7,491 nucleotides of DNA, taken from positions 3,240 to 10,730 of the forward strand of contig DKNZ01000054.1 of NCBI GenBank assembly GCA_002469845.1. The letters are read 5' to 3'. Shown here piece by piece: positions 1 through 6,669 of this stretch (position 1 is the first letter of the stretch; every line of letters starts with the position of its first letter). A program made the position numbers and the translations under genes. This DNA comes from Cellvibrionales bacterium UBA7375 (lineage in GTDB: Bacteria > Pseudomonadota > Gammaproteobacteria > Pseudomonadales > Porticoccaceae). The notes under the pieces were generated by a model. The model was not told where the DNA came from. It saw only the letters and a program-made list of their open reading frames with translations, and made no database searches.

Positions 1-2505
1 ACAGTATCCAATGTACTGGTTACCACAACAGGTGATGCGGGTGGTTCTGCCGAGACAGGTATAGAGCCACCAACAGACTACAATGTGATTCCTTATGGCG
101 CTGGTAGTATTGGCGATACCATATATACATCCAACCACCGCTGTAAGTCTGATTATGGTCAGTGGGTTGAAAATGCAGGCGTAATCTCGACTGAGCACGA
201 GGTTCAAAAGCGAGGCTGTAATCAGTCAACTGGCATTCCGACAGGAAACATTACTAAGCTCTACCCACATTTAGCGGGACCTGCTGCAAATAAGCCAACC
301 CAAACGCATAAATGGTGGGGCTCTGTATCATTCTTAGGTGAGATGACGGTAAATGATCCTAACGATGCCGCTTATATTACACCGGATCCTATATCTGCGA
401 GAATTAATAATATGGGTGTTCGTATTGGCAGTATACCCTCTGGGATGCAGCTAATTCATGGTGGTCAGTATTATTACCCGATTCCTGGTCATGAATTTGA
501 GGTTTTTGATGGCATTGCCGTTGGCAACTCTGCTTATTCAAACCTTGAAGCCTATACCAAAGATTACAGCGAAGGCTCGGTTACTGTAATCTGGAAGAGC
601 GGAAGTACAGATGTTATGGAGGCTACTTTTTTACATGGATCTCCTTACGTTTATTTCAAGGCTTACACGGGAAGTATAGAGGTTCGAACTCTGCGACAAG
701 ATGGTGTAGGTGAAAAAGGGACATTCTCCACAGGTAGTAATATGCGGGGTATATGGACTAGTGTTGCAGGTAAAACGAATAATTATCTAATTGTTGGCGA
801 GGGTTCAACGACATTTACCGATGTGTCCGCTAGCTCGGACCCAATGACTCAAGGTTCTATGCGAGTTAATAATGCGGCAAAAGAAATGACGTTAGTCTAT
901 CTTCCAAGTTTAAATGCCGGAAGTCCATCAAGCGCTATGATTAACTTCTTTGCCAGCAAGGCGCGTAACACGGTATCGGCATTGAATATTGAATATGAAG
1001 TTAATCGTTCAACCAATGAAATTACGGTTAGCCATCGTTATGAAAATAGTCAGGGTGAGCTAGTTGATACCATAACTGGCATGCATCCGCTGCATTGGAA
1101 AAACAGCTCGCAGACTACCTCAAACTACAAAATTAGAAGTGCCCGAGGGATGTTAAAGTTTGCTGAAGTGGATCAATTTAACTATCAAATTCCCTATGTT
1201 GGTGTATTGCCAACTATGCCCACCATTGATGGTAGTTTTGATCAGGCAACACTTGAGAGCCTAGTTAGGGACTTTTCGAATACCAGCCCCGACTCGTGGA
1301 ATACTTATACCGATACTTATTGGTCGGGCAAAAATTATGGCAAGGTAGCTGAACTGGCGGCTATTGCCCGCTCAGCAGGCATGCAAAGCGAAGCCAGCCA
1401 GCTAATTAATTGGTTGAAGGCAGAGTTATCTGATTGGTTTACTGCTGAAGCCGATGGTGCATTGAAGACCAAAAAATACTTTGTCTATGACAGTGATTGG
1501 AATACATTATTTGGTTTTGATGAAGCCTACGGTGCTCACCAAAGAATAGCAGATCATCATTTCCATTATGGCTATTTTGTCCGTGCAGCAGCAGAAATCT
1601 GTCGAGTTGATTCGGCTTGGTGTGGTCAAGATCAGTACGGTCCAATGATCGAGTTATTGATTCGTGACTATGCAGCAGATAAAGATGATCCGTTATTCCC
1701 GCATATGCGAAATTTCGATCCAGCTAATGGGTTCTCATGGGCAGATGGAAAAATGAATTTTATTCGCGGCAATAATAATGAGTCTACCTCAGAAGCGGCT
1801 ACTGCCTATGGTGCAATTATTCTCTATGGTCTAGCGACAGGCAATAATGATTTGGTTGAAAAGGGAATGTACCTTCATGCCTCAACTGGTGCTGCCTATT
1901 GGGAGTATTGGAATAACCTTGATGGATACAATAACGTAAGTTCTGATGCTGACAACTTTATGCCAGGCTATACCCATTTAACCACCTCGATTATTTGGGG
2001 TGATGGCGTTGACTTTGCTACCTGGTTCAGTGGTGCCTATGCCCATATTTTGGGTATTCAGGGCTTACCATCTAGTCCGTTAATCTTCCATGTAGGTATA
2101 CATCCAGAGTATATGGAGGACTACGTTGATTTAGGTCTGTCAGAGTCATCTAATGGCAAGCCATCAGGTTTAATTCCTGATCAATGGCGTGACCTGTGGT
2201 GGAACTTATGGGCTATGACTGATGCGGATGCAGCCATTGCGGATTACAACTCAGTATCAAGCTATGAGCCCGAACAAGGCGAGAGCAAGGCTCACACCTA
2301 TCACTGGATAAATACTTTCAAGGCGCTGGGCCATCTTGCTATAGGAACAGGAGAGCTAACATCAGACCACCCTGCAGCTGTAGCCTTTGATAAGAATGGC
2401 CAGCGAACTTATGTGGTATACAACTTTACCGATCAAGCCATAACTGTCACCTATAGTGATGGTCACACAGTGAATGCTTCACCTCTTGGATTCACTATCG
2501 ATTAA
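1..2505 (+). CDS. GH81 endo-1,3-beta-glucanase (laminarinase), 5' end outside window
   Basis: Secreted-type endo-beta-1,3-glucanase that would hydrolyse laminarin-like glucans. The frame is open from base 1 (834 codons visible). The GTG at 85 has no ribosome binding site and is not taken as the start. GH81 hallmarks appear in order (codons counted from base 1): HKWWGS near 103-108, YPIPGHEFEVFDGIAVG-like strand, DHHFHYGYF with the likely general acid Asp at codon 518, RNFDPANGFSWADG, then NNNESTSEA with Glu at 594 and 598. In family members the first Glu of this motif acts as the base. The C-terminal KAHTYHW and the NKNG-like/VVYNF end are also typical. The roughly 730 residues after WW match a complete catalytic domain. 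Codons 1-100 lie outside it and look like the end of a beta-rich accessory module plus a two-cysteine segment. Signal peptide and any binding modules must lie upstream. Family call is firm; the exact substrate is inferred. Confidence 0.93.
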   Translation, partial: TVSNVLVTTTGDAGGSAETGIEPPTDYNVIPYGAGSIGDTIYTSNHRCKSDYGQWVENAGVISTEHEVQKRGCNQSTGIPTGNITKLYPHLAGPAANKPTQTHKWWGSVSFLGEMTVNDPNDAAYITPDPISARINNMGVRIGSIPSGMQLIHGGQYYYPIPGHEFEVFDGIAVGNSAYSNLEAYTKDYSEGSVTVIWKSGSTDVMEATFLHGSPYVYFKAYTGSIEVRTLRQDGVGEKGTFSTGSNMRGIWTSVAGKTNNYLIVGEGSTTFTDVSASSDPMTQGSMRVNNAAKEMTLVYLPSLNAGSPSSAMINFFASKARNTVSALNIEYEVNRSTNEITVSHRYENSQGELVDTITGMHPLHWKNSSQTTSNYKIRSARGMLKFAEVDQFNYQIPYVGVLPTMPTIDGSFDQATLESLVRDFSNTSPDSWNTYTDTYWSGKNYGKVAELAAIARSAGMQSEASQLINWLKAELSDWFTAEADGALKTKKYFVYDSDWNTLFGFDEAYGAHQRIADHHFHYGYFVRAAAEICRVDSAWCGQDQYGPMIELLIRDYAADKDDPLFPHMRNFDPANGFSWADGKMNFIRGNNNESTSEAATAYGAIILYGLATGNNDLVEKGMYLHASTGAAYWEYWNNLDGYNNVSSDADNFMPGYTHLTTSIIWGDGVDFATWFSGAYAHILGIQGLPSSPLIFHVGIHPEYMEDYVDLGLSESSNGKPSGLIPDQWRDLWWNLWAMTDADAAIADYNSVSSYEPEQGESKAHTYHWINTFKALGHLAIGTGELTSDHPAAVAFDKNGQRTYVVYNFTDQAITVTYSDGHTVNASPLGFTID

Positions 2506-2530
2506 TTCAGATTGGCACTTTTTTGATCGG

Positions 2531-2571
2531 AATAGCATAAGCGAGCAGTTTGTTCGCTTATGCTATTTTTT
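2531..2571 (+). terminator. Rho-independent terminator of the GH81 gene
   Basis: A perfect 14-bp inverted repeat (2531-2544 with 2554-2567, AATAGCATAAGCGA and its complement) extends inward by a G-U, a C-G and an A-U pair to a 3-nt loop at 2548-2550. A run of six T follows at 2566-2571. It starts 25 bp after the GH81 stop. On the minus strand no T run follows the stem (the bases read CCGATCAAAA), so it should act mainly for the + strand, although it also lies beyond the convergent GST gene. Confidence 0.9.
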
Positions 2572-2591
2572 ACTCTGTAAGAAATAAAAAA

Positions 2592-3221
2592 TTAGGCTTT
2601 TGAGCTAGGTCGGCTAGCAACCTGATCAAACCAGCGCTGAAGATGACCGCACTCGCTAGGAATAGTTTTTTTAACCCAGCGAATAAAGCCCATAGTACAA
2701 AATGCGGTAATATCGGCAACTGAAAAATAATCGCCGACTAAAAATTGTTGGTCAGCAAAATGCTTATCCAAATCAGCAAATAAATTATCAATTCTTTTAA
2801 GGCCGCGTTCAGCTAACTCAGGTATCTGAGGATAGGCATGGGGGCCAGATATGGCCCGGTTCTTAAAATTGGGGCTAGAATTTCTAAAAGCTTCCCCGCC
2901 AGCAATAATGCCGTTCATTTGAATAAGATGATTTTGTGACTCCACCTCAGCGCGTTCTAAGGGCGTGCGACCATAGAGTGGTGTTTGGGGGAAGATATCC
3001 TCGAGATAGCGACAAATGGCATTGGTTTGGCTAATACATGAGCCGTCATCAAGAACCAAAGCCGGTACTTCACCCAGAGGATTAATTTTTCGGTAGGCAT
3101 CAGAATGCTGCTCAAGTTTCATCAGATTAATTTGAACAGTCTCGATTTCTATGCCTTTTTCAGCCATAAAAATGCGAACACGTCTAGGATTTGGGGCCTG
3201 CTTATAATCGTATAGTTTCAT
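2592..3221 (-). CDS. Glutathione S-transferase family protein
   Basis: Cytosolic GST-fold protein of 209 residues, the normal length for the superfamily. The N-terminal thioredoxin-like half starts MKLYDYKQAPNPRRVRIFMAEKG. It carries the conserved Val-cis-Pro at residues 52-53 (EVPALVLDDG) and a glutathione-binding turn SQTNAICRYLE (63-73) in which Q65-T66 takes the place of the usual Glu-Ser pair. The helical C-terminal half has the N-capping box S167-V-A-D170. The catalytic residue is not clear from sequence; the Pro10-Asn11 region is the probable site. The ATG at 3221 is preceded by GGAGA at 3229-3233. The gene lies 38 bp behind dxs on the same strand and is probably the last cistron of that operon. 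Its substrate is unknown and a role in isoprenoid metabolism cannot be inferred from position alone. Confidence 0.88.
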   Translation of the reverse strand: MKLYDYKQAPNPRRVRIFMAEKGIEIETVQINLMKLEQHSDAYRKINPLGEVPALVLDDGSCISQTNAICRYLEDIFPQTPLYGRTPLERAEVESQNHLIQMNGIIAGGEAFRNSSPNFKNRAISGPHAYPQIPELAERGLKRIDNLFADLDKHFADQQFLVGDYFSVADITAFCTMGFIRWVKKTIPSECGHLQRWFDQVASRPSSKA

Positions 3222-3243
3222 TCAATCATCTCCATATGATTGA
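3219..3243 (-). promoter_or_regulatory. Hairpin presenting the GST ribosome binding site
   Basis: TCAATCAT at 3222-3229 and ATGATTGA at 3236-3243 form a perfect 8-bp inverted repeat around a 6-nt loop. The minus-strand mRNA has its Shine-Dalgarno GGAGA (3229-3233) mostly in that loop, and the stem ends directly at the start codon (3219-3221). The same stretch also contains a five-codon reading frame, ATG GAG ATG ATT GAA TGA, whose stop overlaps the GST start as ATGA. Either could tune translation. No function is shown, and the AT-rich stem is only moderately stable. Confidence 0.4.
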
Positions 3244-3259
3244 TGTTACGTGGTGAATT

Positions 3260-5149
3260 TTAAATCCGATCCAATCTTTCCTGAATACGCTTTAAAATTT
3301 GTTGAGCATCAAGGCCCACCATTGCTAGTTGCTGTGCATGATTGGCATGATCAATAAATTCATCAGGCAGACCAAGCTGAAGAATTGGCATAACTACGGC
3401 TTGTTCGGCTAGGAATTCGCTGACAGCCGAACCTGCACCGCCCGCAATACTATTTTCTTCCACAGTGACCAATAAATCATGGCTCTTGGCTAAATTAAGG
3501 ATCATCTCTTGATCTAATGGCTTAACAAAGCGCATATCGACCACTGTGGTATCCAGTTTTTCCGCAGCCTGTAATGCAGAATCGAGCAAAGTGCCAAAGT
3601 TCAGTATGGCTACTTTTGAGCCCTCGCGTTTTAACAGGCCTTTACCAATAGGTAATTCAGTCATGGTGTTATCAATAACAGCGCCGGTTCCAGTGCCTCT
3701 AGGATAACGAACCGCAGCCGGTCCTTGGTACTGATAGCCTGTATACAATAATTGGCGGGTTTCGTTTTCATCCGAAGGCGCCATAATCAACATATTAGGA
3801 ATACAACGCAGGTAGCTAAGATCGAAAGCACCCGCATGAGTAGCACCATCTTCACCCACAAGACCAGCACGATCCATAGCAAACAAAACATCTAAATTCT
3901 GTATCGCCACATCATGGATTAATTGATCATAACCGCGCTGTAAGAATGTCGAATAAATTGCCACCACAGGCTTTAACCCTTCGCAGGCCATACCCGCAGC
4001 CAATGTAACCGCATGTTGCTCAGCAATTGCCACATCTGCATAGCGATCAGGGAATCGCTCGGCAAATTCCACCATACCCGAACCCTCACACATAGCAGGA
4101 GTAATGCCCACAAGTTTTGAATCCTGCTCTGCCATATCGCACAGCCAATCGCCAAACACTGTCTGATACTTAGGTAATTTAGGTTTAGGCGTTTCAGTTG
4201 GATCATCTTTTGGCTCAATTTTTGTCAGCGCATGATAGCCAACCGGGTCAGTTTCCGCAGGCCCAAAACCCTTGCCCTTATGGGTAATGGTATGCAATAA
4301 AACTGGGCCTTTGATTTCCTTAAGCTTTTTTAAGGTTTGAATAAGTAATGGCAAGTCATGGCCATCAATAGGGCCAATATAATTAAAACCAAGTTCCTCA
4401 AAAATCGTTGCAGGCGATACCATGCCTTTCATATATTCTTCAGTATGTTTTACAAAACTGGCCGCCTGGGGAATTACCTTCAGTGCTTTTTTACCGCTCT
4501 CACGAAGCTGATTATAAAATTTACTCGCCCATAATTTAGAGAAATAAGTCGAAAGGCCGCCCACATTATGAGAAATCGACATCTGGTTATCATTCAGCAC
4601 TACCAATAAGTCATTATCCACATGGGCCGCATGGTTAATCGCCTCAAACGCCATACCCGCGGTCATAGCGCCATCGCCAATCACCGCCACAGTTCTACGT
4701 TCAATACCCAACTGATTGGATGCCATCGCCATGCCTAATGCCGCACTAATAGAAGTGCTAGAGTGGCCTACACCAAAACTGTCATACTCACTTTCAGAGC
4801 GCTTAGGAAAGCCAGAAGGACCATCTTTTTGACGCATTTTAGTCATTTGCTCGCGACGACCGGTAAGAATTTTATGGGGATAGGTTTGGTGACCCACATC
4901 CCATACCAAGCGATCATGGGGCGTGTTAAACACAGTGTGTAGGGCAATAGTCAGCTCAACAACACCCAGCCCAGCACCAAAGTGACCACCGCTTTTACCC
5001 ACCGAATACAAAATAAAGGCACGCAACTCATCCGCCAGCGTGAGAAGCTGATCATGACTAAATTCTTTAAGCTGTGCAGTGCTATCCACTTGATCCAGCA
5101 AAGGCGTTGCAGGTCTTGTGTCAGGGATATCAGTAAAAATGATTGGCAT
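3260..5149 (-). CDS. dxs: 1-deoxy-D-xylulose-5-phosphate synthase
   Basis: Thiamine-diphosphate enzyme that condenses pyruvate and glyceraldehyde 3-phosphate to deoxyxylulose 5-phosphate, the entry step of the MEP isoprenoid pathway and a source for thiamine and pyridoxal. It has 629 residues (E. coli Dxs 620). Visible motifs: GKSGGHFGAGLG with H56, DVGHQTYPHKILTGRR (84-99), the ThDP/Mg motif GDG 158-160 with NDN 186-188, and the transketolase pyrimidine-domain signature AIAEQHAVTLAAG with E377. Each of H56, D159, N188 and E377 is offset by seven from the E. coli residues H49, D152, N181 and E370. The C-terminal transketolase domain is complete. The start at 5149 gives the typical TPLLDQVDS-containing N-terminus but has no clear Shine-Dalgarno. 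It follows ispA by 74 bp and precedes the GST gene by 38 bp. No damage seen. Confidence 0.98.
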   Translation of the reverse strand: MPIIFTDIPDTRPATPLLDQVDSTAQLKEFSHDQLLTLADELRAFILYSVGKSGGHFGAGLGVVELTIALHTVFNTPHDRLVWDVGHQTYPHKILTGRREQMTKMRQKDGPSGFPKRSESEYDSFGVGHSSTSISAALGMAMASNQLGIERRTVAVIGDGAMTAGMAFEAINHAAHVDNDLLVVLNDNQMSISHNVGGLSTYFSKLWASKFYNQLRESGKKALKVIPQAASFVKHTEEYMKGMVSPATIFEELGFNYIGPIDGHDLPLLIQTLKKLKEIKGPVLLHTITHKGKGFGPAETDPVGYHALTKIEPKDDPTETPKPKLPKYQTVFGDWLCDMAEQDSKLVGITPAMCEGSGMVEFAERFPDRYADVAIAEQHAVTLAAGMACEGLKPVVAIYSTFLQRGYDQLIHDVAIQNLDVLFAMDRAGLVGEDGATHAGAFDLSYLRCIPNMLIMAPSDENETRQLLYTGYQYQGPAAVRYPRGTGTGAVIDNTMTELPIGKGLLKREGSKVAILNFGTLLDSALQAAEKLDTTVVDMRFVKPLDQEMILNLAKSHDLLVTVEENSIAGGAGSAVSEFLAEQAVVMPILQLGLPDEFIDHANHAQQLAMVGLDAQQILKRIQERLDRI

Positions 5150-5190
5150 ATCAATTCGCAGTTAATTAATACAGGGTGTTTAGAGCAAGA

Positions 5191-5199
5191 AGTATACCA
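5191..5199 (-). promoter_or_regulatory. Candidate extended -10 promoter for dxs
   Basis: In the 74-bp ispA-dxs gap the minus strand reads TGGTATACT (5199 down to 5191), an extended -10 of the TGnTATAAT type with five of six core matches. The hexamer 17 bp upstream (CATGGG) is a poor -35, which extended -10 promoters tolerate. Transcription would begin near 5184, giving a leader of about 35 nt before dxs. This would let dxs and GST be expressed apart from xseB-ispA. Confidence 0.38.
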
Positions 5200-5223
5200 C
5201 AGAGACAAAAATACCCATGCCCA

Positions 5224-6114
5224 TTAAAAGGAACGATGGACAATAAATTTAGCCAGTGCTCGCAGGGGTTCAGCTTTATCATCAAAGGGTGAAAGTGCTT
5301 CAAGACTCTCTTGATAAAGACGCTCCGCTTCTGATTTCGCCTTTTCTATCCCCAAAATAGAGGTGTAAGTCGCCTTATTATTATGACTATCAGAGCCTTG
5401 GCTTTTGCCCAGTTGCTCGGTCGAACTTTCAACATCCAAAATATCGTCCTGAATTTGAAAGGCAAGGCCGATGGCTCGAGCATAGCTTCTAAGCGCATTA
5501 ACCTGAGCCTCATCAGCTTGATTAGTTGCCATTGCACCCATAACTACACTAGCCTCAATTAATGCGCCGGTTTTATGGGTGTGCATATAGTTCAACTCTT
5601 CCACGCTCAGTTGGGTTTCAGTCGATTCTAGATCAACTGCTTGGCCAGTTACCATGCCGTTACAGCCTGCTAAATCAGACAAAATAGCAATAATCTCAAG
5701 ATTAATAGATGCGGTTATACCGGTTAAATTAGTTAGCTGTTTAAATGCCAATGAGTGTAATCCGTCTCCCGCCAAAATGGCGGTAGCCTCATCAAATTGA
5801 ATATGGCATGTGGGGACTCCCCGGCGCAGATCATCGTCGTCCATGGCGGGCAAATCATCATGAATTAAAGAATAAGCGTGAATCATTTCCACTGCAGCAG
5901 CAATTTTTACAGTGTTATCATCACTTGCAGAAATAGCCTCAGCCGCCGCAAAACACAATGCAGGACGCACGCGCTTACCGCCATTAAATACCGAATAGCG
6001 CATAGCTTGATACAGCTTAGAAGCAGGGCCAGTATCAGGTGGGATAATAAGCTCAAGTTGAGCATCCACCTGTTGGGTATAGGATTGTATTCGTTGATCG
6101 AATTCAGCCGTCAT
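5224..6114 (-). CDS. ispA: Farnesyl diphosphate synthase (geranyltranstransferase)
   Basis: Trans-prenyltransferase that builds C15 farnesyl diphosphate from dimethylallyl and isopentenyl diphosphate, feeding quinone, undecaprenyl and other isoprenoid synthesis in the cytosol. It has 296 residues (E. coli IspA 299). The substrate-binding GGKRVRP lies at 45-51. The first Asp-rich motif is DDLPAMD at 86-92, with the four-residue insertion of bacterial (type II) FPP synthases, in the context AYSLIHDDLPAMDDDDLRRG. The second is DDILD at 223-227 after FQIQ. KATYTSILG near 247-255 is the usual product-side motif. Tyr81-Ser82 ahead of the first motif matches E. coli IspA and supports a C15 product. 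The ATG lies 8 bp after the xseB stop with no evident Shine-Dalgarno, so translational coupling to xseB is likely. Confidence 0.97.
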   Translation of the reverse strand: MTAEFDQRIQSYTQQVDAQLELIIPPDTGPASKLYQAMRYSVFNGGKRVRPALCFAAAEAISASDDNTVKIAAAVEMIHAYSLIHDDLPAMDDDDLRRGVPTCHIQFDEATAILAGDGLHSLAFKQLTNLTGITASINLEIIAILSDLAGCNGMVTGQAVDLESTETQLSVEELNYMHTHKTGALIEASVVMGAMATNQADEAQVNALRSYARAIGLAFQIQDDILDVESSTEQLGKSQGSDSHNNKATYTSILGIEKAKSEAERLYQESLEALSPFDDKAEPLRALAKFIVHRSF

Positions 6115-6122
6115 GGGGAATA

Positions 6123-6359
6123 CTATTCTTGGTCTTCAAAAGGTTGGCTAACTAACTCATCACCCTGACGCATTAATACCTCAACTTTCTGTTCCGCAGA
6201 CTTAAGTGCTGCCTGACAGTCGCGAGCCACTTTAATACCCTGTTCAAAGGATTTTAGTGATTCCTCAAGACTTAATTCACCGCTTTCAAGGGACTCAACC
6301 AAGCCCTCAAGAGAAGCCAGTTGCTGTTCAAAATCTACCGCTTTCTTTTCTTTCGACAC
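6123..6359 (-). CDS. xseB: Exodeoxyribonuclease VII small subunit
   Basis: Small helical subunit of exonuclease VII, which with several copies per XseA degrades single-stranded DNA from both ends in repair and recombination. It has 78 residues (E. coli XseB 80). The family core is clear: DFEQQLASLEGLVESLESGELSLEESLKSFEQG spans residues 9-41, followed by a second amphipathic helix (VARDCQAALKSAEQKVEVL). The start is GTG at 6357-6359. An in-frame TGA lies two codons upstream, which leaves no longer alternative, and GGTGG precedes the start. It is the first gene of the xseB-ispA-dxs-GST unit. The partner xseA is not in the window, as is usual in gammaproteobacteria. Confidence 0.95.
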   Translation of the reverse strand: MSKEKKAVDFEQQLASLEGLVESLESGELSLEESLKSFEQGIKVARDCQAALKSAEQKVEVLMRQGDELVSQPFEDQE

Positions 6360-6400
6360 AATTCACCACCAAGATCATTAAAATGTCACAACAGGGTGCC

Positions 6401-6429
6401 ACACTAGCCCACAATGCCACATCGGTCAA
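6401..6429 (-). promoter_or_regulatory. Candidate promoter of the xseB-ispA-dxs operon
   Basis: On the minus strand TTGACC (6429 down to 6424, five of six -35 matches) is followed after exactly 17 bp by TAGTGT (6406 down to 6401), a poor -10 with three of six matches. The transcript would start near 6393, giving about 34 nt of leader before the xseB GTG. It is the best sigma70-like pair seen on this strand between 6360 and 6480, but the -10 is weak. Confidence 0.33.
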
Positions 6430-6450
6430 TTGTAACAGCGTATAATTGAC
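6425..6450. repeat. Inverted repeat joining two divergent -35 boxes
   Basis: GTCAATT (6425-6431) is mirrored exactly by AATTGAC (6444-6450). With one mismatch the symmetry continues inward by two more base pairs (TA/TA). Centre-to-centre spacing of the arms is 19 bp, close to two helical turns, which fits a dimeric regulator. Each arm also contains the TTGAC of a -35 box pointing outward, so the symmetry may simply reflect two promoters. A second imperfect palindrome, GGACAG-tagg-CTGTTC (6454-6469), lies in the spacer of the + strand promoter. Confidence 0.4.
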
Positions 6451-6474
6451 AGCGGACAGTAGGCTGTTCACAAT
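6446..6474 (+). promoter_or_regulatory. Candidate sigma70 promoter for the HNH leader RNA
   Basis: A perfect -35 TTGACA (6446-6451) is followed after 17 bp by CACAAT (6469-6474), with four of six -10 matches including the key A and final T. Transcription would begin near 6481, just ahead of the structured leader and its terminator. The spacer carries an imperfect palindrome (6454-6469) and a GACAG direct repeat (6448-6452, 6455-6459) that could bind a repressor. Confidence 0.5.
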
Positions 6475-6480
6475 GGGCAA

Positions 6481-6632
6481 AGATTAAAAAGGGAGGTAAT
6501 GGGTTCAACTACCTAAAACCACTAGTTAAAAATCCCAGTCGTCGATCAGATTTGCATCGACAGGGCAGATTACCCCTTAAAATAATCCCATACTATTCTC
6601 AAAGCCCTGTTGCTCGCGCAATGGGGCTTTTT
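6481..6632 (+). ncRNA. Candidate structured leader (attenuator/riboswitch) or small RNA
   Basis: About 150 nt of non-coding sequence lie between a good promoter and an intrinsic terminator, upstream of the HNH gene. Possible stems: P1 pairs AAGGGAGGTAAT (6489-6500) with ATTACCCCTT (6569-6578), 10 bp with a 2-nt bulge. P2 pairs 6501-6505 with 6531-6536 (one bulge) and encloses AACTA/TAGTT (6507-6511, 6523-6527). P3 pairs GTCGAT (6541-6546) with ATCGAC (6556-6561). The segment 6558-6566 can instead pair with 6604-6612, the left arm of the terminator, in 9 bp with one G-U, which would disrupt both P3 and the terminator. I recognise no known RNA class. Alternative folds exist, such as AGGTA 6494-6498 with TACCT 6510-6514. 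Pairings were found by eye without energy calculation. Confidence 0.45.
6601..6632 (+). terminator. Rho-independent terminator upstream of the HNH gene
   Basis: AAAGCCCTGTTGC (6601-6613) pairs with GCAATGGGGCTTT (6618-6630) over 13 bp including two G-U pairs, with a 4-nt TCGC loop, followed by T to 6632. It has the right polarity to stop + strand transcription 37 bp before the HNH start codon. No + strand gene precedes it inside the divergent region, so it must end either a short RNA or the HNH leader. Confidence 0.82.
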
Positions 6633-6669
6633 CATTACAGTCAATTATCTTTAGTAGGAATAACCCGAT

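Noticed and set aside
85..87. GTG as start codon of the GH81 gene
   Set aside because: The same frame is open back to base 1, no Shine-Dalgarno precedes it, and secreted GH81 enzymes need an N-terminal signal peptide that is absent here.
2531..2567. Bidirectional terminator shared with the convergent GST gene
   Set aside because: The stem is symmetric but the minus strand has an A run rather than a T run after it, so only + strand function is supported.
4951..5227. Extra reading frames opposite or out of frame with dxs, including 4982-5227 (+) and 4951-5208 (-)
   Set aside because: They lie over the intact dxs N-terminal coding region, show no recognisable domain or ribosome binding site, and have low-complexity translations typical of shadow frames.
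6441..6446. Perfect TATAAT as a + strand promoter -10
   Set aside because: No -35-like hexamer lies 16-18 bp upstream and there is no TGn extension. The TTGACA overlapping its last T gives a better promoter.
6500..6515. tRNA T-arm-like GGGTTCAACT
   Set aside because: The stem around it is only five weak pairs and no acceptor, D or anticodon arms or CCA end fit in the surrounding sequence.
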